A DNA stretch of 64,000 nt from the NCBI GenBank assembly GCA_936450465.1, contig OW388299.1, positions 43,473,548-43,537,547 of the forward strand, read 5' to 3'. This DNA is from Gibbula magus (taxonomy: Eukaryota > Mollusca > Gastropoda > Trochida > Trochidae). The notes under the pieces are model-generated. The model did no database searches. It saw nothing but the letters and a program-made list of their open reading frames with translations, and was not told where the DNA came from. Below are positions 1 through 11,164 of the stretch, in pieces (position 1 is the stretch's first letter; every line of letters begins with the position of its first letter). The position numbers were made by a program, and so were the translations under genes.

Positions 1-756
1 ATAGAGTTAGGGGAAGCAAGTACAATTATGTACAGTGCAGCTTATATATAAAAGTACAGGTTGACATATGGAACACGTATAACTGTTTGTGTTAAAAGTT
101 ATCAAGCGTTAAACAGAACTATGATATTATATAGTTACGCAAACGTATATATAAATAATATGTCGCTATATTGTTAATTTATAGAGTAAAGTAAAAATAT
201 AATCAATTTGGAAAACAACACTCAACAACGGGTTACGGTGCATTTTCTTTAGTTTTCATTAATATTTTACATAGATATATCTGTTCTAAAAATATAAATA
301 TGTATAAAGAAAGAACGGTGGCTTTCAATAAGATATGCACATATATCATGGATACAAAAAACTAACATGTTATTATTGCAATTATTGACAACAATATGTC
401 TTGCAAAAGTCACAAAATGACTTCTTTATACAAGGAAAACTAATACACAAGTATTCATTTGGAATATCCAAAATAAGCGTATTTGATTGAAATGGTTACC
501 AATTTAGAGGGCAACACAACTTCGTCGGTAACCGAAAATGTAAGAAGCGTCAGTAATATGATGCTGTTTGCTCTGTTGGAGTGATAACCGGCGTCTTGTT
601 TCTAAATCAAACCACACACGGCTGAATGGATTAAGTCAATATATAAAACAATGAAAGACAGAATTATAGCAAAGACTTATATAACCAAAGGAGTATTTAC
701 CTTGGCACATGTATACTATTTCACTTACACATATACCGACAAGTTGACAACTGCAA
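1..756. other. AT-rich non-coding stretch
   Basis: No reading frame, tRNA-like box, inverted repeat or tandem repeat stands out here on either strand. It is AT-rich sequence with frequent stop codons, read as intergenic or intronic. Confidence 0.5.
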
Positions 757-907
757 ACATAAGAACAGGAAGATTTTCTGCATAACAACTCATTTAATGT
801 GAAAAAGGTTCACATTCTACTTGATTAAGAAGTGATTATTTACTCCAAAACGTCGTGTATTATCACATTAAAGAAGTTGTTATCCATAAATCTTCCTGTT
901 CTTATGT
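757..907 (+). mobile_element. Foldback element with hammerhead-like core (copy 1, eroded)
   Basis: Two long arms are inverted: the left arm from 757 (CATAAGAACAGGAAGATTTT) is complementary to the right arm ending at 907 (ATCTTCCTGTTCTTATG). The loop aligns position by position with the copy at 26790-26933. Where that copy has CTGATGA and GAAACGTC, this one has decayed forms (TTGATTA near 821, AAAACGTC near 847). Downstream sequence (about 908-940) also resembles the flank of the 63.8-kb copy, so the mobile unit may be larger than the hairpin. Family assignment is inferred; the inverted repeat is seen directly. Confidence 0.7.
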
Positions 908-1039
908 ATGCTACTTCTAAATGCCCTTCAAAGACCTGAACTGCAGAAAAATTATAATTGAAACTAAACTATATTTCACTGTCTTAATGCTCAACCAAAG
1001 ACAGAATTAGATCATGATATATAGTTCTTGTAATGTTCT

Positions 1040-1500
1040 TAAACAGTTACATCGATACCTTAAACAATATGACAGAGCTGTACCTCAGTATTTACAAATA
1101 AACTGACAACTTCAGAGAGTTTAAGATTCAGAATTAGTGTATGAAGATGTTGTGTATCTTCTAACAGTTTGTTATATTCCTAAATATTACTATGTACATC
1201 CAAATAGGTTGAAATTCACTTTGCTTTTAAATAATGACATTACTTTTCTAATTCGAAGTTATCAAATTTCATCTACCAAGGCATGTTACTTCGAAATTCT
1301 CAGTTATGATGTGATATGTATAATATGTTTATACCAGAAGTGAAATGTTAAATTAAATATAAATGATTAGTATGTTCAAATGCTAACTAATGATGATGTG
1401 ATCCCTGTTCAGGTGTTTTTTTTTATGTTTGGTTGCATGTGAATCTTTTGAATGTTTTTTGTACTATAGGCCTGTGGCCTCCAAGTAGAAATAAAGAAGT
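1040..1500 (+). pseudogene. Decayed 3' end of a LINE (post-RT C-terminus and tail)
   Basis: One frame across 1130-1300 reads EDVVYLLTVCYIPKYYY and then a KFTLLLNN-like segment. This is the pattern seen after the reverse transcriptase in the better copy at 45.0-45.9 kb (EDEYHFLCVCPAY..., then a YI.KYY segment). The cysteines and the HF pair are lost and stops interrupt the frame. The tail at about 1465-1500 (ACTATAGGCCTGTGGCCTCC followed by AAATAAAGAAG) matches the 3' tail of the 45.9-kb LINE. It is read as an old, inactive insertion; the upstream boundary is uncertain. Confidence 0.55.
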
Positions 1501-1748
1501 AAAGATAACAGTTTGTTATTAATGCTATATATTAGACATAATGTGTTAATGATAAAAGTAGCCTAAGGATAAAGAAACCTATTGGAAACCTCGTAGAGAA
1601 AATAGAATTATCCAATATCAAACTATCTAAATGAAAAACATATCCTCGGGGTGGACTCCATTATGTTTTAATGAATAGCTTCTCATTAGCATAGATGAAA
1701 TTATCATAAACATAATTGGAATAATAATCAAAACTGGAAACGACCAAG

Positions 1749-1906
1749 GTGAGGTGAGGTGAGTTGGGGTTTAACGCCGCTTTCAAGAGTATTTCACTTA
1801 TATCGCGGCTGCTAGTATTGTGGCAGGGAGAAAGCCCGCAACGCCATGTGGCTATGCATTGCGGTGAAACCTGCGAGCAGCGGCTGGAACTAGCGAACCA
1901 TTGGTG
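1749..1906 (-). mobile_element. SINE family A, truncated copy
   Basis: The tail (GTGAGGTGAGTTGGGGTTTAA) and body of the tRNA-derived SINE that is complete at 46557-46867 are present. It covers the tail and the middle block (GCAACGCCATGTGGCTATGC) but stops at GAACCATTGG, so the tRNA head with its polymerase III promoter is missing. SINEs are transcribed by polymerase III and copied by LINE enzymes; this fragment lacks the promoter. Confidence 0.85.
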
Positions 1907-2204
1907 TGGAAAAGAGGAACGAAGAACACTATAGGGTAAAAGTACAGCTCACAATTACTGGACACAATTAGTTGGATATTGGATGTTTTATGATGAATAT
2001 TTAATTTATTTGGTATATCAAGCAATAAATACATCATTATTCACAAGTTCAAAATTACAACTATTTTTGTCCAGTATAGGAAAGAGAAGTATCCCGAAAG
2101 AAATACAGAATAATAATTAAATTGAAACTGACAGATTATTTTTATGAATAGGTGCTAAATAGATTACTATAGAACTGGAAACAAAAGAAAGATAACTCTC
2201 ATAA
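1907..2204. other. AT-rich spacer
   Basis: Nothing recognised between the SINE fragment and the tandem array. Confidence 0.4.
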
Positions 2205-3900
2205 TGAATAAATGAAAGAATACTTTCGAATGGACCGACAGAAGGCGTCAATGACTAGTATTTAGACATCACGAAACATCATCGACCAAAATATACTTCT
2301 GTAGTATCGAGAGACTTTAAAGCGCAAACAACAAGAATCTTTGTACAGTGTGTTGTGTTTACATTTAACTGAAGTTTACGCTCAAACTATCATTCATTGT
2401 TGGGAGAATGTCAATGTATATATGAAAGAATACCCTTGAAACGACACTTAGAGAATGTATCAATGACAAGAATGTATAACAGCACGTAACATCATCGACT
2501 CGAAGATATATAGTTCTATAGACAGACATCGAAAAGCTAGTCATGTGGAATCGTTTAGACTAAAATTTAGTCTATGGAATTTTTAAAATTATTTTATCTT
2601 CATCCTTATTATTTTTATATTTTCAATACTACTAGTTCCATATGTATTAAGTTAATCTAGACTTGCTGAATAAGGATCTAGACTGTATTAAAGACTCTTA
2701 TTTTTACACAGTCAAGAAACAGGACTAGGAATCGTTGGGAGGCGTCAGGTGTGCGGTGTGTGGCCAATAATTGAAGTTGATAGCCAAACCTTCATTGACT
2801 GTGGTGAAAGAGAAGTATGCGATTGACAATATGAACGAATACTCTCCGATGATTACTGACATAATTTATCAATAAGCAGTATATAAGCAATAGGTTACAT
2901 CATCGACTTCAAGAGATTCTACTGCGCAGATAGAGATATTATGATGTTTGGTGTTTCCTCTTTTACACTCTAGCCTTCAATGACTGTGAGCAACGAGTAA
3001 TCACAAAGGGAATATGACAGAATATCCTCGGACAGTGAAAACAATTGTCAATGAGCAACATCTGCATAACATATAACATCATCGACTCGATGAGATATAT
3101 ATTTCTTAATAGCGTTGAAAGACATCGAAGCGGAAACATACACAATTGTTCATTTGCGGTAGTTTACTTTTAAACGGCGTTTACACAATAGCTTTCATTG
3201 ACTGAGGGGAAGGTGAATTATCCGATCTGAATATGTGAAAGGACATTCTCGAATGTACAGTATGTGTCAATGAACAGTATCTAAACAACATGTAACATCA
3301 TCGATTCAAAGATATACATATCTGTAGTGAAGACAAGCATTACACGGCGTGTAAAAGTGAAGGTATGTGAAGTTTACACTCTAGCCTTCAATAACTGTGA
3401 GGAGTAGACTTATCCCAAAGGGAATATGAAAGAACATCCTCGAATGGACACTGAAAGAATGTGTCAATGAAGAGCCTCTAAACAACACTTAACATCATCG
3501 ACTCAAAGATATATATTTCTGCGGTGAAGACAGACATCGAAGAGCTAGACATACGAAATCGTTGACGTTGTGTGGTAGTGAAGGTTTGTGAAGTTTACAC
3601 TCGAGCATTCAATGACTGCGAGGAGTAGAATTATCAGAAAGGGAATATGAAAGGATATCCAAGAATGCACACTGAAATAATGAACAGCATCTAAACAAGA
3701 CGTAACATCATCGACTCAAAGATATAAATTTCTGCAGTGCGGACAGAAATCCATGAGGTAGACATGAGGTATAGTGCACGATGTGTGGTGTGTGGTGTAC
3801 GGTGTACGGTGTACGGTTTACGGTGTACGGTGTGCAATGTGTGGCGTGTTACCTTTAACTGAAGTTCATAGTCTAGCCTTCATTGACTTCGGATGATGGT
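2205..3900. repeat. Degenerate satellite, about 180-220-bp units
   Basis: A conserved block AACATCATCGACT recurs at about 2275, 2488, 2896, 3075, 3294, 3491 and 3714, spaced 213, 408, 179, 219, 197 and 223 bp. The 408-bp gap would hold one lost unit. Each unit also carries a GAATATGAAAGAA-type motif about 70 bp before the block and an AGTTTACACTC..CTTCAATGACT motif after it. Units differ by many substitutions and indels, so the array is old. No coding function is visible. Confidence 0.85.
3777..3846. repeat. Short GTGTACG/GTGTGTG minisatellite
   Basis: Imperfect tandem copies of a 7-bp unit (GTGTACG) sit within the last unit of the 2.2-3.9 kb satellite. Confidence 0.7.
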
Positions 3901-4262
3901 AACGTGTAAATGTCAAGCTGCGATTGCGTACACGAAAGTATCAAATGGCGGTCTGTCTCAGAAGGAATCGTTTCTGGATAGTTTTACGAGGAACTGAAGA
4001 CATTGTGATCATTTACTGACACGAGGTTTTGTGCATAGCACATTAAACACTTTCAGATGAAGGGCTTACACATCTTTTTTGATGACCACATTCTTTTTTG
4101 TTTGCCTACAGCGACGTTTTGGTAGAAATCCTTTCATCGTTTTCAAGCACATCTTCTTCTTTAGAATATACATGTGTCTCAGTAACTCGTTTAAATGACT
4201 CTCAGCAACATAGGAGTACAAGATTGATTATATAATATGTTGCTCATTTTTGTAACATTGTA

Positions 4263-4563
4263 GGGGCGGGATAGCGCAGTGCTTAGCGCGTTCGGCTTCG
4301 GATCAAGAGGTCCGGGGTTCGAATCCCGCAACTTTGTCTGCAGTAGAGAACTGTTCTACACGCAGTAAGTTTTGGGTGCAATGCTACACTAAATTTCAGC
4401 GTAGTATTTCGCTAGTTACAGCCGTTGCTCGCAGGTTTCACCGCAATGCATAGCCACATTGCGTTGCGATCTTTCTCCCTGCCATAGGAGCCATGATATA
4501 AGTGCAATACTCTTGAAAGCGGCGTTTAACCCCAACTCACCTCACCTCACTTCACCTCACCTT
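4263..4563 (+). mobile_element. SINE family A, full length, with target-site duplication
   Basis: The tRNA-like head carries an A box (GATAGCGCAGTGCTTAGCGC) and a B box (GGGTTCGAATCCCGC). The body and a CCTCACCTCACC-type tail follow. The 12-bp flank TTGTAACATTGT (4250-4261) reappears after the tail as TTGAAACATTGT (4562-4573), one mismatch, as expected for LINE-mediated insertion. This plus-strand copy defines the family's orientation. Confidence 0.92.
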
Positions 4564-4624
4564 GAAACATTGTTTTATTTGAGATTACACTATCTGCAAT
4601 AATACAAAGTATTGTACGACTCCC

Positions 4625-4692
4625 TTGCGGGATATGAACCCACACTCTCGGGAGTTAGACAAACGATCGTTATCACTGACAGTGCCAATAGC
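4625..4692 (-). mobile_element. tRNA-like head of a second SINE or a tRNA pseudogene
   Basis: The reverse complement contains a B-box-like GGGTTCATATCCCGC, preceded by a region with poor A-box and anticodon-arm fit. It does not fold as a full cloverleaf by eye, so a functional tRNA is unlikely. Confidence 0.35.
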
Positions 4693-4699
4693 TTATCCA

Positions 4700-5340
4700 T
4701 TCATTTCAATAAGGGTCATCAATGCATATATACTTAAATTCCCCGAATTTAGTCTCCACATAATATATTCCAGTGGTATTGTCTCTTTAATTCTGAACTT
4801 CAATGAGCATTTAAAGTTAGAAGTAATCATAGCTCAAGTAATTAAGTGCATTCGTACACTTGGCATTGGTCATATTCTACCAGGTGGATAATTGCAATCT
4901 CAATCTGTAAAATAAAACAATAGGATATATATGTTTCGAAATTAATTGATTAAGGTATTAATCAATCACTATGAGGACTCTATTTTTAATACAATCAAGA
5001 ACAGAAATCCAATAATTGCTTTCTGTGTTAGAAAACAACACGACCCAATTCCATCCTTACATATTTTTAATTTACATATCGACAGAGAGTGCGTTTATGT
5101 CTATTTAAGTCATACGACTGAGTTCATAAAATGCAATAAATCATTGACTAACTTCAATACATATAAAATGCATTATCAATGGGAATGAAAAATCGAAGAA
5201 GACCTTTGGTTGATATTAAAACAATTACTCTAACATGTATTTCATTTCAACGATTTTTTCTAACAATTTTTCTGTGTTATTGCGGTTCAGTTTTGTGACG
5301 TAGTTTCGTGGTTACGTTGAGTTGGTTTTTTGTTTTAATT
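4700..5340. other. AT-rich stretch, nothing recognised
   Basis: Short frames here (for example 4946-5188, +) have AT-biased codons and no motif; they look fortuitous. Confidence 0.4.
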
Positions 5341-5710
5341 TTAAATGCACTTCAGCACGTTTTTTCCTTCATTTTTATTTATATGTTCAAATTTGCAATA
5401 TATAATCGGAGTTGATTCAACATATATTTACTTCAGAGACTTAAACAACCAATTACACGGTCCGATTATCCGTTGTCGTAGAAACATTGTCACGTATAAA
5501 GCGAAAACTGCTAGCGGTTATTTTAGAGTGAACACATTAATTTTTAATAAATCGAGATTGAGAAATGGACCCGCGTTGCTTTTCCGAACCATGAGCATTC
5601 GTTTTAGACCTCTACTTTGTGATTGAAGTGGATTGTTTTGCAATTTAACATTGCTTTTCCATTTTGTGAGACATCTTTCTTTCCATTATAAAACATGCTA
5701 CTGTCCCTCT
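5341..5710 (+). mobile_element. Old TTAA-type MITE (subfamily 2)
   Basis: Begins TTAAATGCACTTCAGCACGT and ends with AAAACATGCTACTGTCCCTC, eroded versions of the MITE termini seen at 63275-63637. About 370 bp long, the family size. Internal landmarks are kept: CACGTATAAAGCGAAAACTG, GTGAACACATT and a CCGAACCATG block. It is especially close, in reverse orientation, to 27298-27610, sharing CTAGC near the GTGAACAC block and GTAGAAAC. Non-coding; the frame at 5345-5626 is a by-product. Confidence 0.75.
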
Positions 5711-6210
5711 GTGATCTCAAATTAACATATTATAACCCGACGAATTAAGCAGATTTTCCACAGTACATGAACATTGTATAGAAACTACACTCCTTAAGTT
5801 AAATGTCCACATTGAAACTCGATAAAAACACATGACAGGAAAGTGACAACTACACTTGTTTCAATCTACCGTTTCAGAAAATTAAATTTACCATAAAAAC
5901 GATCTTCAATGATTTCAATTAAGTTTATTTACTAAGTTCGCGATGTTCTTACAACCCTTCAAATAATGTATGGATAATTGGTGCTACAGGTTGCGTTAGA
6001 CATGCCACTTTCACGAATGAATTTCATCATAGAGTCAAGTTGTGGTACGTGGATAGCTCAGTTAATAGATATCAGTTAGTTCAGCAACAATGGGCGTGGC
6101 TCGCCGCATGGGTGGGGTAACCCTCCATATTGCTGGATAAACGGGGAATTTGAAGGGCGATTCTCTGCGCTACTATGAGACATGAGTTGATAGACTAATT
6201 GAGTAGCCCT
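5711..6210. other. Unassigned AT-rich stretch
   Basis: No repeat or coding signature was recognised. Confidence 0.4.
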
Positions 6211-6395
6211 AGGTGAGGTGAGTTAGGGTTTAACATCGCTTTCAAGAGTATTTCACTTATATCGCTAGTATTATGACAGGGAGAAAGCCCGCAACGCCAT
6301 GTGGCTATGCATTGCGGTGAAACCTGCGAGCATCGGCTGGAACCCCGGACCTCTTGATCCGAAGCCGAACGTGCTAACCACTGCGCTATCCCGCC
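6211..6395 (-). mobile_element. SINE family A with internal deletion
   Basis: The tail (AGGTGAGGTGAGTTAGGG) runs through the GCAACGCCATGTGGCTATGC block and then directly into the tRNA-like head (CCCCGGACCTCTTGATCCGA to CTGCGCTATCCCGCC). About 100 bp of body present in the 46.6-kb copy is missing. The head abuts a separate SINE B fragment. Confidence 0.88.
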
Positions 6396-6409
6396 GGTAA
6401 GTGACCTTA

Positions 6410-6595
6410 ATCAAAGTGTGTCTCTGTTCACCCAGCAGTACAACTGGGTACCTTGGCACGTTGTGTAGGAAGTAACATTCTACATGTAGCGGCATGGGTA
6501 AGACCAGGTTAATAATATTGGTAGCGCCTTGAGCATGCACTAGTGGATAGAAAAGTGAGCCATATAAATACCCATTATTATTAAAAATGATAAAT
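6410..6595 (+). mobile_element. SINE family B, 5'-truncated
   Basis: Shares the ordered landmarks GGGTACC, GGTAGCGC followed by TTGAGC, and an ATTATTATTA tail with the fuller SINE at 12096-12415. No tRNA head remains; SINE A lies directly on its 5' side. Confidence 0.6.
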
Positions 6596-6649
6596 GAGAT
6601 ACATTCATATTTTCTCAGATTTATTTGGCCACATCCTGCCAATTACTGA

Positions 6650-7135
6650 TTTTTTTTAAAATGTGACGTCTTATATTCCCTCTAGCTTGACAGAGTAGGT
6701 CAAAACCCATAATTTACAACCTTAAAAACACTAACTTTCAGGAAAGAACAAAAATATTGTCATCTAACTAAACTAAATGAAAGTAAAATCATTGCGCATT
6801 CGTTTCAAATATTCAAAGAGAATAAAAATCCAGAAATATGGCTAATAAACTATATAATATTGTCGTCACGTTACCTAAGCTCATTTAATGTTCACATTAA
6901 CACCCTTGGAAGCAATGCAGTTAATTTCAAGGTGTCGTAAACATATCCAAGAAAGTTGATTAACTCGGCAATGGGTGTTAATTGAACGTGTAATGACCCG
7001 GATGTGATAACATGCTTAGCGCAGTGCTGTACCGTTGGGGTTAAAATAAATCTCAAAATCAATTTTGATTAAAAGTTTGCGTCGTTGCAGAGTCTTAAAT
7101 ATTAAATGATACAAAAAAAGAAATCGATTCTTTAT
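6650..7135. other. Unassigned AT-rich stretch
   Basis: No supported feature. Confidence 0.4.
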
Positions 7136-7139
7136 CATA

Positions 7140-7450
7140 ACGCAAGTCACTTGCAACGTTTAACAAGTGTTTGCATTTGATGGAAATAAGATACCATATT
7201 GGAACATTTACATCCGTTTGAAGGAAGCAATATACCGTATTAGAATGAAAACTATTGTAACTATCTACACTTTGAACATTTACAAAGTGTTTGCATTTGA
7301 TTGAAATTATATTAAAACGAAACATACTGTAACAAAACGCATTTGGAACATTTGCAAACTGTTTGAATGAAATAATATACCGTGTTAGAACGTATTGTAA
7401 CCAAATGCGCTTGGAACATTAACAAACTGGTTGCCTGTGATTGTAATTTG
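7140..7450. repeat. Degenerate tandem repeat, about 70-bp units
   Basis: The motif TTGGAACATTTACAAA.TGTTTG recurs at about 7150, 7199, 7270, 7342 and 7411 (spacings about 49, 71, 72, 69), each followed by an AATATACCGT.TTAGAA-type block in several units. Non-coding. Confidence 0.75.
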
Positions 7451-7454
7451 GATA

Positions 7455-8170
7455 TAATGTCATAGCAGAATTAAACCAACAGTAACATCACCTTTAACAC
7501 TGAAAAGCTGTTCGCAGTAGCTTGAAATTGCTATTCATTTCAAATGCGACAACTTTGCCAAACATAAAAAAAGATCAATTATGATTCCATGCATATGGAA
7601 CTTGAGCACGTGTTGATTTTTAAATACAGAAAAATGAATAAATATATTGATCATCAATTCAGAACATATGTACTCACCTATGGATGTCAGAATGATAAAT
7701 GTAAGGTATGTCGTTGACCACTGATTTATATAAGATAAGAAAATATACAAATACCTCGATGGAGACTTCTTTATGGGTTCTGGAACCCGAAGATAAACAC
7801 TTTGGTTGTAAGGGTCATCTTAAGAAGATCAGGTGAACCCTTTCAGATAGAACTAGGTTAAACCGTGTCCCCTTGTAAACACTCCACAAATAAGGGACAG
7901 GCATAACAATACGATGCTACCTTCAACAAACATTACTAGCGAAAGGTGCAAATGTACCTTGATCTTATTGGGAACCTACTGTAAAACTATTAGAGGTCAA
8001 TAAAGAAAAGCACTCACATGTGATGGTAGTAATTTTACACATAGATACAGAGAAGCACAATTCTATGCTTCAAACTGCGAACCAGACTCGAAGATAGGTA
8101 CAAATGTTCATTGTTTCTACTAGAGATCTGCAAGCATCATCCTGTGTTCAAGATTGCTAGCGCTAACGAG
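7455..8170. other. Unassigned stretch upstream of the 8.2-kb exon candidate
   Basis: No repeat family recognised. If the minus-strand exon at 8178-8346 is real, this would be intron. Confidence 0.35.
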
Positions 8171-8177
8171 AACCCAC

Positions 8178-8346
8178 CGGCGGTTACGTGGTTAACGTGT
8201 GAGTTCCCGCTAGAATTAGCCATCTTGAACATGGGGCTGCCCCAAAAGACACTTAACCTCGATGCTAAACCGAGAGCGAAAACAATTGAACAGAGAAACG
8301 CAGTTATCACTACCAACATACATTTCATAACTTTAAGCATATAGAC
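8178..8346 (-). CDS. Candidate first coding exon of a secreted protein
   Basis: On the minus strand a 3' splice-like site (TTCTCCCAG) ends at 8347 and the exon opens with GTCTAT and then ATG (8340-8338). The peptide starts MLKVMKCMLVVITAFLCSIV, continues FALGLASRLSVFWG, and then SPMFKMANSSGNSHVNHVTA. The first 24 residues have the form of a cleavable signal peptide: a Lys near the N-terminus, a hydrophobic core and small residues around FALG. A strong donor-like GTGGGT (8172-8177) follows the exon in phase 1. Codon use is balanced compared with the AT-rich surroundings. No family is recognised. It could be an exon of a small secreted peptide precursor, but the rest of the gene is not seen, so this is a prediction from sequence form only. 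Confidence 0.4.
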
Positions 8347-8349
8347 CTG

Positions 8350-9045
8350 GGAGAACTCTACATTAATGCAATCAGTGTACGGAAGCTTCAATTGGCTCGA
8401 GAGAGGTTTTGGGGTCTGAGCGACACAGTTTTTGAAATACTTGAAATACTAATACATACTCGTAACGGAACCATCTACAAACATTACAGTAACTCCTACA
8501 AACACAGAGCACTAACAGGCAATGATAGACATAATGCAGATCGACGGAGAGATGGACATTACACTATGGAAAATTCTACTATTACAGAAATGATTGTTCA
8601 ACAGTATGCTACACATGGACTTTTATTCGATGTGCGACAAGGACGTCTAAAAAAAACACCAATACCTCCTACAGAAGGGCATTGAAATCGATACATAACA
8701 CTGCAAGGAGATTTACGCAAGGGTATGAGATGTTAAATTATACAACCTAAATGTCAATGGCGATTGAGAAGGCAAGTTAAATTCGATCCCATATGAAAAT
8801 CTGGTCAAAACCAAGGGACCCTTTCACTGTAATGATTTGATGTTATAGTGTACAAACACTTTGGGAGCCAAATAGTAGAACTCATTTATTGTAAGCCATA
8901 TATTTATACAACACTTTATAACGCCTCAATACAAATGCAAATTCTTTTTGTGCCTTTGGCACCCGGCAGCCACAGCGCAGCGCCAATTCAAGCGTTGTTC
9001 TATCCCGCGCCAAGTAAGGAAAAAACAACTCCCATCTTATAACGT
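8350..9045. other. Unassigned stretch
   Basis: A 97-codon plus frame at 8392-8685 is open but shows no recognisable domain; part of it is charged and low in hydrophobics. Left uncalled. Confidence 0.35.
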
Positions 9046-9050
9046 CTTTT

Positions 9051-9119
9051 GGTATCGGGAATCGAACCCCGTCCTTCCGGATGATGAGCGGACGCTCTAC
9101 CAATTGAGCTACATCCCCT
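9051..9119 (-). pseudogene. tRNA-like sequence (pseudogene or SINE head)
   Basis: The reverse complement starts GGGGATGTAGCTCAATTGGT, a good acceptor/A-box pattern with a paired D arm (GCTC/GAGC), and has a B box GGGGTTCGATTCCC. The T stem pairs at only three of five positions, the anticodon stem has a mismatch, position 33 is C rather than U, and the 3' side does not complete an acceptor stem. A functional tRNA is therefore unlikely. Confidence 0.6.
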
Positions 9120-9340
9120 GTTAGCCATTACAGTGACCACATAGACCAGATAACTAAAGATAAATCATGGCAAATATATGCACAAGTCCTTAAACATTGA
9201 ATCCAAACCGATAGGTTCGATTTTTTTATTTTAAATTACACAAAGAATATACAAATCGTAGAACCTAATTTCACAAAATTCTGCTGAATAAACAACACAT
9301 TAATTATAGAGTTCGATGCAGGTATGCTTAAACACACGGG

Positions 9341-9612
9341 GTGAGCTGGGTTGATTTGGGCTTTAACGTCACGCTTTCAAGAGTATTTCACTTATATCAC
9401 GGCTGCTAGTATCAGTGCAGGGAGAAAGCCCGCAACGCCATGTGGCTATGAACTGCGGTGAAACCTGCGAGAATCGGCTGGAACTAGCGACTACGTTGAA
9501 ATTCAGTGTAGCATTACACCCAAACCTTAATGCGCGTAGAACAGTTCTCTACTGCAGACAAAGTTGCCGAACCCCTGGCGGGATTCGAACCCCAGACCTC
9601 TTGATCCAATGC
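9341..9612 (-). mobile_element. SINE family A, nearly full length, decayed head
   Basis: The tail (GTGAGCTGGGTTGATTTGGG), the full body and the B box (GGGATTCGAACCCCAGACCT on the plus strand) are present. The A-box end is lost after TTGATCCAATGCC. Substitutions are spread along its length, so it is older than the 4.26- and 46.6-kb copies. Confidence 0.85.
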
Positions 9613-9619
9613 CTAAACA

Positions 9620-10950
9620 AGGGGTAATCTCTCTGGCATATAACTCTATATCGTACGTTCACACCATTGATCAAGGAGCACTAGTTTCAACAAAACTGCC
9701 GCACAAACAGCCTGGCTTCCCATAACAATATTGGATCAATATTACTTTCATTTTCTGGGAGGGCGACAAAAGGTACTTATTGAGTGCTTTGGACAATGGT
9801 GTTTGCTTTGCAAATTGTCTTCATTACTGTTACCGTAAACTGATACGATCACAAAAAGTGGTCCATTTCTAAGGCTTAACTGAGAAAATATGATATCCTT
9901 GCGTACCTGATGAGGTGGTTGTTTCTGGTGCTACTGTTATTGTTAACATAACTGTAAGATATCATGGGAAACCTACAATATAGTCATATAGGTTGAGACG
10001 TGTGAGCATGCTTTAAACTTAAAACAAACTGAGGAATGATCCCCCTTCTCTCTGTGGTATTAACATTTCTAGTACAAGATTGAGACATTTTCAAAATAAT
10101 ATATTTCTTTAAGTGAGGGGGACATTTAGAAAAGTTTGCTACGTACATGTATTTCAAATTCAAACTATCTCACCCAAAATGTAGCAAGAACATACATCTT
10201 TGAAGTAATTTGTAATCTGTATATTAATATGCATATTTCTATATGATTTAACCCAACTGTGAATATTACCTTCTCTACCTACATCTCAGCACTTTCAACA
10301 TGCCAATCTATACCAGAAGTATGAAACCAAAGTCATTTTCTATAATAACATATAGTTATTAAATACTCAATATCACCTAGATCTACGACATAATCAATGT
10401 ATTGCTATTTACTCAAGCTTAACATAGGTAACATGGTACGACTATATGTATATATGATGGCGTCAATGAGTAAACTCAATAAAGTATACTTTGAATATTT
10501 ACCAGAAACAAAACATCATCTGATCAATGACACACAATAACTGATATAGTCAATGACATCTGCAATTATTTACACTTCTATTAACAAAGTTACTTTACCT
10601 TAGACTTACAAGTGACAAAGTCGATATTGGTAATGGGTAGAGACACTTTAAGTGTACTCTAGAAACATCAACCGTATGTGATAAATGAGACGGTGTACGC
10701 CAAGGATCGCTACTAGGACGTTGTCGATATGGCAATATGTCATGGATACTAAAAGACTGTCCTGAGTGTTAACGGTAATGAATAGGACATATGATAATGG
10801 TTGTGAAGAGGAACTCTTTTATTTTGTGAGGACATTATACAGCATTATCTTATCATCAGGATGGTTCTGGGTCACAAAATGCATATATTTATTAATGGTA
10901 GTTGATATGAAAATGGTTTTGAGTGTGAGGGGAAACATGGATTGGGGAAA
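9620..10950. other. Long AT-rich stretch, nothing recognised
   Basis: No inverted repeat, SINE head or convincing exon was seen on either strand in this 1.3 kb. Confidence 0.4.
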
Positions 10951-10956
10951 ATATTG

Positions 10957-11100
10957 AGGCCACGGTGGCATGGACTGTAGGAACAGTCAGTTGGTGGTTG
11001 GTGCCTGGCTCTGAGGGTGGGAGTTTGAATCCTGCAAGGGGCTCAGAAAGTACAAGAATGTGTACTATTGCAAATAGTGTGATACCAAATAACTCCATGT
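10957..11100 (+). mobile_element. Possible SINE with tRNA-Leu/Ser-like head
   Basis: CACGGTGGCATGGACTGTAG resembles a degenerate A box, and GAGTTTGAATCCTGCAAGGG resembles a B box about 70 bp later. No body was matched to another copy in the window. Confidence 0.4.
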
Positions 11101-11164
11101 TGAAACATAACGAGTTACTTCACTCACGGGATACACAAATACACACATGATGATCGATGCGATG

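Noticed and set aside
6271..6642. 123-codon minus frame
   Set aside because: It covers SINE A and a SINE B fragment in opposite orientations.
8392..8685. 97-codon plus frame
   Set aside because: No motif, ordinary AT-biased codons in large part, and no splice or start context better than chance.
9051..9119. Functional tRNA gene
   Set aside because: T stem and acceptor stem do not pair and position 33 is C; best read as a tRNA-derived pseudogene.
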